DNA from: CBDUMN01 sp965368335
GTDB lineage: Bacteria; Pseudomonadota; Alphaproteobacteria; Rhodospirillales; JAPHRK01
Direction of reading: 5' to 3'
Length of the DNA: 16,034 nt
Assembly (NCBI GenBank): GCA_965368335.1
Contig: CBDUMN010000083.1
Coordinates: forward strand, 1-16,034
Made by a program: the position numbers and the translations under genes. Positions within the stretch are counted from its first letter, which is position 1; each line of letters starts with the position of its first letter. Shown piece after piece: positions 1-14,271 of this stretch. The notes under the pieces were generated by a model. That model was not told the origin of the DNA. It did no database searches and worked only from the letters and a program-made list of their open reading frames with translations.

Positions 1-54
1 AATCGTACCAACGTTGCAGTGCGGCTTTGTACGTTCAAACTTTTCCTTAGCCAT
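1..54 (-). CDS. tuf: Elongation factor Tu, N-terminal fragment (copy 1, cut by window edge)
   Basis: The first 18 codons of EF-Tu are present, reading MAKEKFERTKPHCNVGTI. This is the conserved N-terminus just before the first GTP-binding loop. EF-Tu is the cytoplasmic GTPase that brings aminoacyl-tRNA to the ribosomal A site. The ATG is at 54 on the minus strand, with a GGAG Shine-Dalgarno at 64-67. The gene starts 32 nt after the fusA stop with no terminator or promoter visible between them, so it is the last visible gene of the rpsL-rpsG-fusA-tuf operon. The rest lies outside the window. A second tuf copy ends at the right edge. Confidence 0.95.
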   Translation of the reverse strand, partial: MAKEKFERTKPHCNVGTI

Positions 55-86
55 CTTAAGCGTCTCCGTTTCCTTGGAGTGATACG

Positions 87-2168
87 TTAGCCATTCAACT
101 TGGCGATTACTTCGTCCGCCACAGCCTTCGGAACTTCCGAATAGTGGTCGAACTGCATGGTAAACTGTGCACGCCCCTGGCTCATGGAGCGCAGGTTGTT
201 CACGTAGCCGAACATATTGGCCAGCGGAACGTGTGCATTGACGACGCGGGCATTACCCCGAGTATCCATGCTGTTCACTTGACCACGACGGCTGTTCAGG
301 TCGCCGATGATGTCGCCCATATAATCCTCAGGGGTCACAACTTCGACCTTCATAATCGGTTCGAGGAGCTTGGCGCCTCCTTCGGCCATGGCCTGGCGGA
401 AAGCCGCGCGCGCGGCGATCTCAAAGGCCAGAACACTGGAGTCAACGTCGTGAGAGTTCCCGTCGTAGAGCTTGGCGGTCAGATCGACCACCGGGAACCC
501 GGCAAGTGCGCCGCTGTCCATAGAGGAAAGTAGGCCCTTCTCGACACCCGGGATGTATTCCTTGGGAACGTTACCGCCGACGACGGAATTCTCAAAGACG
601 AACCCGGTACCGGGCTCACCCGGAGCAAATTTGATCTTCACCCGAGCGAACTGACCGGAACCACCGGACTGTTTCTTGTGGGTATAGTCGATATCGACTT
701 CCTTGGAAATCGCCTCACGGTAAGCCACCTGCGGCTGACCGACATTGGCCTCAACCTTGAACTCGCGCTTCATACGGTCGACGAGAATATCAAGGTGAAG
801 TTCGCCCATCCCCTTAATTACGGTCTGGCCGCTTTCTTCATCGGAAGACACGCGGAAGGAGGGATCCTCGGCAGCCAAACGAGAGAGGGCAACACCCATC
901 TTCTCCTGATCGGCTTTGGTCTTAGGTTCAACAGCAACCTCAATCACCGGTTCGGGGAATTCCATACGCTCCAGGATCACTTGAGCCGAAGCATCGGCCA
1001 GGGTGTCACCGGTGGTGGTTTCCTTTAGGCCGGCGATGGCAACGATGTCACCAGCACGTGCTTCTTTAATGTCTTCCCGACTATTGGAGTGCATCTCCAA
1101 CATACGACCAACACGCTCCTTCTTACCCTTGACCGTGTTCTGACAGTAGGTGCCCGCTTCCAGTACGCCGGAGTAAACACGAATAAAGGTCAAGGTGCCA
1201 ACGAACGGGTCGTTCATGATCTTAAAGGCCAGCGCAGCGAACGGCTCTTCATCAGAGTTATTCCGCTCAATAGCTTTTTCTTCGTCCTTGGCGTCCACAC
1301 CCTGGATAGCGGGAACGTCGGTCGGAGCAGGCATGTAATCGACAACGGAGTCGAGCAACGGCTGCACACCTTTGTTTTTGAACGCCGTACCGGTCAACAC
1401 AGGAACGAACGCCAGACCGATCGTGCCTTTTCGGATGCACTTGATCAGGGTTTCTTCGCTGGGCTCTTCACCCTCGAGGTAAGCTTCCATGGCATCGTCG
1501 TCTTGCTCGACAGCCAGTTCAATCAGCTTTTCACGATAGTCGGCGGCTTGGTCGACGAGATCGGCGGGGATATCGCCAATCTCAAACTCAGCACCAAGCT
1601 TCTCTTCTTTCCAGGTGATCGCTTTCATTCTGACCAAATCGACCACGCCGGCAAACTGATCTTCAGCGCCAATCGGCAACTGAACGACCAGCGGCACAGC
1701 GCCGAGACGGTCTTCGATCATATCGACGCAACGGAAGAAGTCGGCGCCCACGCGGTCCATCTTGTTGACGAAACACATCCGCGGAACACCGTACTTATCG
1801 GCCTGACGCCAAACGGTTTCCGACTGAGGCTCAACACCGCCAACGCCGTCGAACACGGCGACCGCACCATCAAGCACACGGAGCGAACGCTCCACCTCAA
1901 TGGTGAAGTCAACGTGACCCGGAGTATCAATGATGTTGATCCGGTGATCGCGCCAAAAGCAGGTGGTGGCGGCCGAAGTAATCGTGATGCCACGTTCCTG
2001 TTCCTGCTCCATCCAGTCCATGGTGGCGGCGCCGTCATGGACTTCGCCGATTTTGTAGGACTTACCGGTGTAGAAAAGGATACGCTCAGTGGTCGTCGTT
2101 TTACCGGCATCAATGTGAGCCATGATGCCGATGTTGCGGTACCGGTCGAGAGGTGTCGTGCGAGCCAT
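87..2168 (-). CDS. fusA: Elongation factor G
   Basis: EF-G is the cytoplasmic GTPase that drives translocation of tRNA and mRNA on the ribosome and, with RRF, recycles ribosomes. The 693 aa product is full length for the family. GTPase motifs are all present: P-loop AHIDAGKT at residues 17-24, the switch I region RGITIT near 59-64, DTPGH at 81-85, NKMD at 135-138 and GTA at 260-262. Domains II to V follow, with typical blocks such as the MGELHLDI segment of domain III. The ATG lies 30 nt after the rpsG stop, with only a weak purine-rich site (GAGAAG) upstream, so translation is probably coupled to rpsG. It is the third gene of the str operon and is followed directly by tuf. Nothing is truncated or unusual. 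Confidence 0.98.
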   Translation of the reverse strand: MARTTPLDRYRNIGIMAHIDAGKTTTTERILFYTGKSYKIGEVHDGAATMDWMEQEQERGITITSAATTCFWRDHRINIIDTPGHVDFTIEVERSLRVLDGAVAVFDGVGGVEPQSETVWRQADKYGVPRMCFVNKMDRVGADFFRCVDMIEDRLGAVPLVVQLPIGAEDQFAGVVDLVRMKAITWKEEKLGAEFEIGDIPADLVDQAADYREKLIELAVEQDDDAMEAYLEGEEPSEETLIKCIRKGTIGLAFVPVLTGTAFKNKGVQPLLDSVVDYMPAPTDVPAIQGVDAKDEEKAIERNNSDEEPFAALAFKIMNDPFVGTLTFIRVYSGVLEAGTYCQNTVKGKKERVGRMLEMHSNSREDIKEARAGDIVAIAGLKETTTGDTLADASAQVILERMEFPEPVIEVAVEPKTKADQEKMGVALSRLAAEDPSFRVSSDEESGQTVIKGMGELHLDILVDRMKREFKVEANVGQPQVAYREAISKEVDIDYTHKKQSGGSGQFARVKIKFAPGEPGTGFVFENSVVGGNVPKEYIPGVEKGLLSSMDSGALAGFPVVDLTAKLYDGNSHDVDSSVLAFEIAARAAFRQAMAEGGAKLLEPIMKVEVVTPEDYMGDIIGDLNSRRGQVNSMDTRGNARVVNAHVPLANMFGYVNNLRSMSQGRAQFTMQFDHYSEVPKAVADEVIAKLNG

Positions 2169-2198
2169 TATCGTTTCTTCTCGTTCAGAATGCGTTCA

Positions 2199-2669
2199 TT
2201 ACCAGCGATAGTGCGAGAACGCTTTGTTGGCCTCGGCCATACGGTGCGTATCTTCGCGCTTCTTGACGGCTGCGCCACGGCTGTTGGAAGCATCCATCAA
2301 CTCACCAGCGAGACGTTCCATCATGGTGTATTCGGAACGGGCGCGGGCGCTACCGATCAGCCAGCGAATGGCGAGAGCCTGGCGGCGCTCGGAGCGGACT
2401 TCGACCGGAACCTGATAGGTCGCGCCACCGACACGGCGGGAACGAACCTCAACGGCAGGCTTCACGTTGTCGAGCGCTTCATGGAAGAGCTTGACCGGAT
2501 CGCCACCGGCCTTGTTGCCCATAATGTCGAGCGCGCCGTAAATGATTTTTTCGGCGGCGGACTTTTTACCGTGCTTCATCAGACCAGCGGTGAACTTGGA
2601 AATCACCGGATCTCCGAACTTGGGATCGGGAAGAACGGGACGCTTTTCAGCAGAGTGACGACGAGACAT
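2199..2669 (-). CDS. rpsG: 30S ribosomal protein S7
   Basis: S7 is a primary 16S rRNA-binding protein that nucleates assembly of the 30S head and sits near the E site. The 156 aa product matches the usual bacterial length of about 156. It begins MSRRHSAEKRPVLPDPKFGD and contains the conserved RRVGGATYQVPVEV segment in its middle and the C-terminal KREDTHRMAEANKAFSHYRW. The ATG is 15 nt after the rpsL stop, with a purine-rich AGAGG in that gap, so it is tightly linked in the str operon. In E. coli S7 is the autogenous repressor of this operon and acts in the rpsL-rpsG spacer. Here the spacer is too short to hold the E. coli-type element, so if feedback exists it must use another site. Confidence 0.98.
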   Translation of the reverse strand: MSRRHSAEKRPVLPDPKFGDPVISKFTAGLMKHGKKSAAEKIIYGALDIMGNKAGGDPVKLFHEALDNVKPAVEVRSRRVGGATYQVPVEVRSERRQALAIRWLIGSARARSEYTMMERLAGELMDASNSRGAAVKKREDTHRMAEANKAFSHYRW

Positions 2670-2684
2670 CTCTCATTACCTCTA

Positions 2685-3056
2685 TTACTTAGGACGCTTG
2701 GCGCCGTATTTCGAACGGCGCTGACGGCGATCCGCCACGCCCTGCGTATCCAGGGTGCCGCGAATAACATGATAGCGGACACCCGGAAGGTCCTTCACAC
2801 GACCGCCGCGGATCATCACGACGGAGTGTTCCTGAAGGTTGTGACCTTCACCAGGAATGTAGCTGGTGACTTCGAAACCGTTGGTCAGCCGCACACGGGC
2901 GACCTTACGAAGCGCGGAGTTCGGCTTCTTCGGAGTCGTTGTATAGACGCGCGTGCAAACGCCACGTTTCTGCGGGCAGGCCTCCAAGGCCGGCACCTTG
3001 TTACGCGAAACAGGGGCCTTACGCGGCTTCCTGATCAACTGATTGATCGTCGGCAT
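2685..3056 (-). CDS. rpsL: 30S ribosomal protein S12
   Basis: S12 is the decoding-centre protein of the 30S subunit and controls accuracy; streptomycin resistance maps to it. The 123 aa product has the usual length. The conserved loop TTTPKKPNSALRK is present with lysines at 43 and 44, and the second loop GGRVKDLPGVRYH has K88, D89 (the residue commonly methylthiolated in this family) and P91. All are the wild-type, streptomycin-sensitive states. It is the first gene of the str operon. Its ATG follows an AAGGGA site about 8 nt upstream and a roughly 217 nt leader that begins at the promoter near 3280-3308. Confidence 0.98.
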   Translation of the reverse strand: MPTINQLIRKPRKAPVSRNKVPALEACPQKRGVCTRVYTTTPKKPNSALRKVARVRLTNGFEVTSYIPGEGHNLQEHSVVMIRGGRVKDLPGVRYHVIRGTLDTQGVADRRQRRSKYGAKRPK

Positions 3057-3273
3057 TAACCGTATCCCTTTCGACAGGCCCTAATCGGGCCGTTCGCTCC
3101 TACAAAAAACGACGCAAAACGCATCCACAGCAAAAAAATCGCTTTTGCTTGTCGCGTTCCTGCGTTTGCCCAAACGGGCGGCCCTCAAAAAAGGGCTATT
3201 TAAACCAGTCGGTTATCTTCAGAGACTGCGTCTAGACCGCGAAGGTCTACCACCAGTCCCCCTTTTGAAGAGG
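3057..3273 (-). promoter_or_regulatory. Structured 5' leader of the str operon
   Basis: About 217 nt separate the predicted transcription start from rpsL, with no supported gene. The leader is unusually rich in small perfect hairpins. In transcription order these are TAGACC/GGTCTA (3249-3233), GCCCT/AGGGC (3196-3181), GCCC/GGGC (3179-3168), AGCAAAA/TTTTGCT (3149-3129), the terminator-like hairpin at 3125-3104, and GGCCC/GGGCC (3091-3077) just before the Shine-Dalgarno. Such density suggests regulation by RNA structure. No known family was recognised and no ligand can be assigned. Confidence 0.5.
3104..3125 (-). terminator. Terminator-like hairpin in the rpsL leader (candidate attenuator)
   Basis: On the minus strand GATGC (3125-3121), loop GTTTT, GCGTC (3115-3111) form a 5 bp stem including one T·G pair. 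It is followed after one G by six T residues (3109-3104). The stem is short but the U-tract is strong. It lies about 50 nt before the rpsL start and inside the transcript from the str promoter, so partial termination or attenuation is a reasonable inference. A competing fold was not worked out. Confidence 0.4.
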
Positions 3274-3279
3274 TGGCGC

Positions 3280-3308
3280 ATCCTAGTGATGCCCCTTCGC
3301 CCCGTCAA
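3280..3308 (-). promoter_or_regulatory. σ70-like promoter of the str operon
   Basis: The minus strand carries a -35 box TTGACG (3308-3303; five of six consensus bases), a 17 nt spacer and a -10 box TAGGAT (3285-3280; four of six). Transcription would start near 3273. The site lies downstream of the rpoC terminators and upstream of rpsL, exactly where an independent str operon promoter is expected. The upstream edge of the -35 box directly abuts an inverted repeat (3309-3338). Confidence 0.75.
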
Positions 3309-3338
3309 GAGGGAGTTATGCAAAAAATGAACTCCCTC
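3309..3338 (-). repeat. 9 bp inverted repeat abutting the str promoter -35 box
   Basis: Perfect arms GAGGGAGTT and AACTCCCTC (3309-3317 and 3330-3338) are separated by a 12 nt A/T-rich centre. It could be a third hairpin after rpoC, but no T-tract follows its downstream arm. Its contact with the -35 box makes a protein-binding operator another possibility. The sequence alone does not decide between them. Confidence 0.55.
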
Positions 3339-3344
3339 ATTTTG

Positions 3345-3382
3345 AAAAAGCGAATCGGCGGAAACCCTGGGGTTCCCGCCGA
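3345..3382 (-). terminator. Second intrinsic terminator downstream of rpoC
   Basis: A long GC-rich hairpin spans 3355-3382: TCGGCGGGAACC pairs with GGTTTCCGCCGA (12 bp with one G·T pair, 4 nt loop). It is followed on the minus strand by TTCGC and then five T residues (3349-3345). It lies about 15 nt after the first terminator and probably acts as a backup that separates rpoC from the str operon. Confidence 0.8.
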
Positions 3383-3397
3383 CCTTTCACGCCTTCC

Positions 3398-3420
3398 AAA
3401 AAGAGGCCTCAAAGAGGCCG
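3398..3420 (-). terminator. Intrinsic terminator downstream of rpoC
   Basis: GGCCTC (3419-3414), loop TTT, GAGGCC (3410-3405) form a perfect 6 bp stem, followed by TC and five T residues (3402-3398). It lies about 73 nt after the rpoC stop and is the natural end of the rif operon transcript. Confidence 0.85.
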
Positions 3421-3492
3421 GGTAACTGATCGCTACGCAGTCTCACTGCAACGCAATAAAATTACCCTTCTCTCTTCCCGTATCCGATTCAC

Positions 3493-7722
<4,230 letters not shown>

Positions 7723-7758
7723 GACCGCCTCTTAAAAAAATCCGTTGACCCGATGGAT

Positions 7759-7784
7759 GGAGGGGATGGGGTCTCACCCCCTCC
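7759..7784 (-). repeat. Hairpin in the rpoB-rpoC spacer
   Basis: GGAGGGG and CCCCTCC arms (7784-7778 and 7765-7759 on the minus strand) form a 7 bp stem with a 12 nt loop. An alternative GGGG/CCCC stem lies inside. No T-tract follows directly (the seven T residues at 7740-7734 begin 18 nt later), so it is unlikely to be a terminator. It may be an mRNA processing or stability element between rpoB and rpoC. Confidence 0.45.
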
Positions 7785-7803
7785 TCCGGCGCGGCTGATC
7801 CAA

Positions 7804-11979
<4,176 letters not shown>

Positions 11980-12074
11980 GGGATGTCCTCTTGCTCTAAC
12001 TCAAATTTATAGAGACCAGCCTCTCTCCCGTCCGCCGCATGGCGAGGGCTGGGTCAGACAAGCGCTCTTAAAGG

Positions 12075-12096
12075 AAAAAACGGCTCCTAAAAGAGC
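12075..12096 (-). terminator. Weak intrinsic terminator-like element upstream of rpoB
   Basis: GCTCT (12096-12092), loop TTTA and GGAGC (12087-12083) form a 5 bp stem with one T·G pair, followed by CG and six T residues (12080-12075). The short stem suggests partial rather than complete termination. That would fit an attenuator that makes less rpoBC than rplJL mRNA. Confidence 0.4.
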
Positions 12097-12213
12097 AGGC
12101 TCGGCCCGAAAAACTTAAAATAATTCAAGCATTTCGTCCGAACCGCATCTCTACTTTACCGACCGTGGCGGCGGCCAATGCGGGCAGAGACGGTTTAAAG
12201 ACGGCTTAGGGGC

Positions 12214-12248
12214 GAAACCTGATTCCTCCTATAGGAGAACCGGGTTTC
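12214..12248 (-). repeat. Imperfect hairpin in the rplL-rpoB spacer
   Basis: GAAACC and GGTTTC outer arms enclose imperfectly paired sequence around the central palindrome TCCTATAGGA. No T-tract follows. Such a long stem between rplL and rpoB could be an RNase III target, by analogy with E. coli; this is inference from shape and position only. Confidence 0.45.
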
Positions 12249-12266
12249 AACCCCACAATCACCGGA

Positions 12267-12295
12267 TGGAAGGCCCAAGAGAATAGAGCCTTCCA
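12267..12295 (-). repeat. Hairpin just downstream of rplL
   Basis: TGGAAGGC and GCCTTCCA form a perfect 8 bp stem with a 13 nt loop, about 18 nt after the rplL stop. No T-tract follows. It may protect the 3' end of the rplJL mRNA or be a processing site. Confidence 0.5.
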
Positions 12296-12312
12296 CCGTA
12301 ATTTCAAGAAGC

Positions 12313-12693
12313 TTACTTGAGTTCGACGGTAGCGCCGGCTTCTTCGAGCTTCTTCTTGATCTCTTCGGCTTCGTCTTTGGAAGCACCTTCCTTGACGGGC
12401 TTCGGAGCGCCTTCGACCAGGTCTTTGGCTTCTTTGAGGCCAAGACCGGTGATGGAGCGGACTTCTTTGATGACGTTGATTTTCTTTTCGCCCGCAGCGG
12501 CCAGAATCACGTCAAATTCGGTTTTCTCTTCAGCACCACCGGCATCACCACCGGCAGCACCAGGAGCGGCGGCGACAGCCACCGGAGCGGCGGCGGAAAC
12601 GCCCCACTTTTCTTCCAACAGTTTGGACAGCTCGGCCGCTTCCATAACGGTCAGGCTGGACAGGTCTTCTGCGATCTTTTCGAGATCAGCCAT
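12313..12693 (-). CDS. rplL: 50S ribosomal protein L7/L12
   Basis: L7/L12 forms the flexible, multi-copy stalk of the 50S subunit that recruits and stimulates translational GTPases such as EF-Tu and EF-G. The product is 126 aa. It has an N-terminal dimerisation and L10-binding helix region (about 1-32), an Ala/Gly-rich hinge (about 33-55) and a compact C-terminal domain (about 57-126) with the conserved KEAKDLVEGAPKPVKEG block. The start ATG at 12693 has AGGAGA (12707-12702) at 8 nt spacing. An out-of-frame ATG at 12700-12698 would encode only four residues before a TGA that overlaps the rplL start. The gene is 51 nt after rplJ. Confidence 0.98.
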   Translation of the reverse strand: MADLEKIAEDLSSLTVMEAAELSKLLEEKWGVSAAAPVAVAAAPGAAGGDAGGAEEKTEFDVILAAAGEKKINVIKEVRSITGLGLKEAKDLVEGAPKPVKEGASKDEAEEIKKKLEEAGATVELK

Positions 12694-12744
12694 TTTTCAT
12701 ATCTCCTAAAAAGGCTTGAACTGCTTTTACTTGAAGAGGCTCGA

Positions 12745-13260
12745 TTAAGCCTCACCCTTCGATGAATAGGCGCCAAAGACGCGGGCGAGCTGACCGGCGG
12801 GTGCCTGCAGGACGCTGGCGATTTTGCCAGCCGGGGCCTGCAACAGACCGACGAGTTTGGCCCGGGATTCGTCGAGCGACGGCATAGAGGCGAGAGCCTT
12901 CACACCGGACGCATCGAGCGGACGCTCAGGGAGAGCACCACCCAGGACAATCAGCTTTTCGTTGCCTTTAGCGAAATCCACGGCGACTTTCGCGGCGGCG
13001 ACGGGATCATCGGCATATGCGATGGCCGTCGGGCCTTTGAAGAGGTCGGAAATTCCGTCGAATTTCGTACCTTCCAGGGCGAGACGAGTGAGCCGGTTCT
13101 TCGTTACCTTGAGCCCGGCGCCAGCCGCACGCATCTTGGTCCGAAGGTCGGTGATTTCATCTACCGTGAGGCCCGAATAGTGGGTCACGACGACGACACC
13201 GGCTTCTTCGAACGTTCCGCGCATGGAAGCGACGAGTTGCTCTTTCTCAGTACGTTGCAC
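12745..13260 (-). CDS. rplJ: 50S ribosomal protein L10 (GTG start)
   Basis: L10 anchors the L7/L12 dimers to 23S rRNA at the stalk base, and in many bacteria the L10-L12 complex represses its own mRNA. The 171 aa product has normal length and carries the conserved KVTKNRLTRLAL block from residue 51. I chose the GTG at 13260 because the resulting MQRTEKEQLVASM matches the family N-terminus and an AGGAGA site lies 8 nt upstream. The next ATG (residue 13) would remove conserved sequence. It is separated from rplA by a 308 nt structured region and followed 51 nt later by rplL. Confidence 0.97.
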   Translation of the reverse strand: MQRTEKEQLVASMRGTFEEAGVVVVTHYSGLTVDEITDLRTKMRAAGAGLKVTKNRLTRLALEGTKFDGISDLFKGPTAIAYADDPVAAAKVAVDFAKGNEKLIVLGGALPERPLDASGVKALASMPSLDESRAKLVGLLQAPAGKIASVLQAPAGQLARVFGAYSSKGEA

Positions 13261-13289
13261 TGATCGTCTCTCCTAGCAGTGATCCCTCC

Positions 13290-13306
13290 CCTCTTAAAAA
13301 AAGAGG
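13290..13306 (-). repeat. U-looped hairpin upstream of rplJ
   Basis: CCTCTT and AAGAGG (13306-13301 and 13295-13290 on the minus strand) form a 6 bp stem with a loop of five T. Its TTTTTTTAAGAGG part (13302-13290) is repeated exactly just before rpoC, where AAGAGG is the Shine-Dalgarno site. Here a separate AGGAGA serves rplJ. Because the T residues sit in the loop and stem, it is not a normal terminator. Confidence 0.45.
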
Positions 13307-13325
13307 CTCGGGACCGTTGGAGTTA

Positions 13326-13349
13326 GGATTTTCCACCATTGGAAAATCC
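13326..13349 (-). repeat. Perfect 10 bp hairpin in the rplJ leader
   Basis: GGATTTTCCA and TGGAAAATCC pair perfectly around a 4 nt loop (ATGG on the minus strand). It lies directly after the candidate L10-leader domain and about 65 nt before the rplJ start. No T-tract follows, so it is more likely a leader element than a terminator. Confidence 0.6.
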
Positions 13350-13355
13350 GGTTCT

Positions 13356-13489
13356 CCTGTCCGGAGCTTCGCTCAAGCCTTCTTGGGCCCATAGGCCTTC
13401 GAAACACTTTCACTCCGTCTATGCAGGCGGGGATCGGTCCCATTAGACCTCCCGGCAAAAGCCGTTCGGCACCTACAGTCTCGGACAGG
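13356..13489 (-). ncRNA. Candidate L10-type autoregulatory leader RNA of rplJL
   Basis: CCTGTCCG (13489-13482) can pair with CGGACAGG (13363-13356), closing a domain of about 134 nt. Inside are short helices: CGGC/GCCG (13464-13453), GGTC/GACC (13449-13436), a GGCC/GGCC stem within the GGCCTATGGGCC stretch, and GAGC/GCTC near the closing helix. Many bacteria carry an L10 leader at this place, bound by the L10-L12 complex to repress rplJL translation. Position and architecture fit, but I could not align it to the family model, so the identification is an inference. Confidence 0.5.
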
Positions 13490-13491
13490 TC

Positions 13492-13511
13492 GGAGAGGCC
13501 TGGGCCTCTCC
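13492..13511 (-). repeat. 9 bp inverted repeat downstream of rplA
   Basis: GGAGAGGCC and GGCCTCTCC are separated by only 2 nt, giving a stable hairpin once the loop opens. It sits between rplA and the candidate L10 leader. No T-tract follows on either strand, so it may mark the 3' end or processing point of rplKA mRNA. Confidence 0.55.
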
Positions 13512-13568
13512 TAAATTTCCAAACCGGCCCGAAAGCCGGATCGGAAAATTCTTTTGCGTCCCGCCGCC

Positions 13569-14267
13569 TTACTGGGCGACGAGGCTTGCGACGTTCAACT
13601 TGACGCCCGCGCCCATGGTGGAGCTAACGGAAACCCGCTTGAGGTAAGCGCCCTTGGCGCCGCTCGGCTTGGCCTTGTTGATGGCGTCGATAAACGACTT
13701 CATGTTGTCGGCGATCTGCGCTTCGCTGAAGCTCGCCTTGCCGATACCGGCATGCACGATACCGGCCTTTTCGACACGGAACTGAACCTGACCGGCTTTG
13801 GCGTTCTGAACGGCCTCGGCAACGTTGGGGGTGACAGTGCCCAACTTCGGGTTCGGCATCAGGCCGCGGGGACCGAGAACTTTACCGAGACGACCGACGA
13901 TGCCCATCATATCGGGCGTTGCGATCACGCGATCAAAACCGGTTTCGCCATTCTGGATGGCTTCCATCAGGTCTTCCGCACCAACCAGATCGGCTCCAGC
14001 CTCCTTAGCTTCATCAGCCTTGGCGTCCTTGGCGAATACGGCGACCCGGGTGGTTTTGCCCGTGCCGTGCGGCAGGGAAACAACGCCACGGACCATCTGA
14101 TCGGCATGACGCGGATCGACACCCAGGTTGACACAGATTTCAATGGTTTCGTCAAACTTAGCCTGGGCGTTGGCCTTGACCAGTTTGGCAGCCTCGTCGA
14201 GTTCGTAGAGCTTGTTGCGGTCTACGCTCTCAATGACGGCTTTATAACGCTTTCCAACTTTAGCCAT
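13569..14267 (-). CDS. rplA: 50S ribosomal protein L1
   Basis: L1 binds 23S rRNA to form the mobile stalk at the E site that helps release deacylated tRNA. In many bacteria it also binds the rplK leader to repress rplKA. The 232 aa product has the usual length. The conserved PHGTGKTTRVAVFAK block is at about 66-80 and GPRGLMPNPKLGTVT at 132-146. The ATG is only 4 nt after the rplK stop. The junction GGATAAGGTCATGGC overlaps the rplK stop codon and repeats exactly at secE-nusG, which implies translational coupling to rplK. Confidence 0.98.
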   Translation of the reverse strand: MAKVGKRYKAVIESVDRNKLYELDEAAKLVKANAQAKFDETIEICVNLGVDPRHADQMVRGVVSLPHGTGKTTRVAVFAKDAKADEAKEAGADLVGAEDLMEAIQNGETGFDRVIATPDMMGIVGRLGKVLGPRGLMPNPKLGTVTPNVAEAVQNAKAGQVQFRVEKAGIVHAGIGKASFSEAQIADNMKSFIDAINKAKPSGAKGAYLKRVSVSSTMGAGVKLNVASLVAQ

Positions 14268-14271
14268 GACC

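Larger units (their letters stand above)
11980..12312 (-). other. rplL-rpoB intergenic region (no gene)
   Basis: This 333 nt spacer has no supportable coding region. It holds, in transcription order, an 8 bp hairpin at 12295-12267, a long imperfect hairpin at 12248-12214, and a weak terminator-like element at 12096-12075. In E. coli the equivalent spacer holds an attenuator and an RNase III site that lower rpoBC expression relative to rplJL. A similar role here is inferred from position and folding. A TATAAA at 12011-12006 has no convincing -35 partner. Confidence 0.6.
13261..13568 (-). other. rplA-rplJ intergenic region (no gene)
   Basis: This 308 nt spacer has no supportable gene. In transcription order it holds a CCGGC/GCCGG hairpin (13539-13524), a 9 bp GGAGAGGCC/GGCCTCTCC inverted repeat (13511-13492), the candidate leader RNA closed by a long-range 8 bp helix (13489-13356), a perfect 10 bp hairpin (13349-13326) and a U-looped hairpin (13306-13290) before rplJ. 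No clear promoter was found, so rplJ is probably read through from upstream. Confidence 0.6.

Noticed and set aside
1089..3059. A 656-codon open frame on the plus strand opposite fusA, rpsG and rpsL
   Set aside because: It lies antisense to three highly conserved genes, its protein resembles no family I know, and such shadows are common opposite strongly codon-biased genes.
3057..3492. A small gene in the rpoC-rpsL spacer (a 61-codon plus-strand frame at 3145-3330)
   Set aside because: The frame covers the str promoter and leader hairpins on the opposite strand, has no recognised similarity and no supported start.
7734..7784. The rpoB-rpoC spacer hairpin plus T7 tract as an intrinsic terminator
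   Set aside because: The T-tract starts 18 nt after the stem, and termination between rpoB and rpoC would not fit their need for equal expression.
12006..12011. TATAAA as a -10 box for a separate rpoB promoter
   Set aside because: The sequence 17 nt upstream matches the -35 consensus at only about three of six bases and the start would lie very close to the rpoB ATG.
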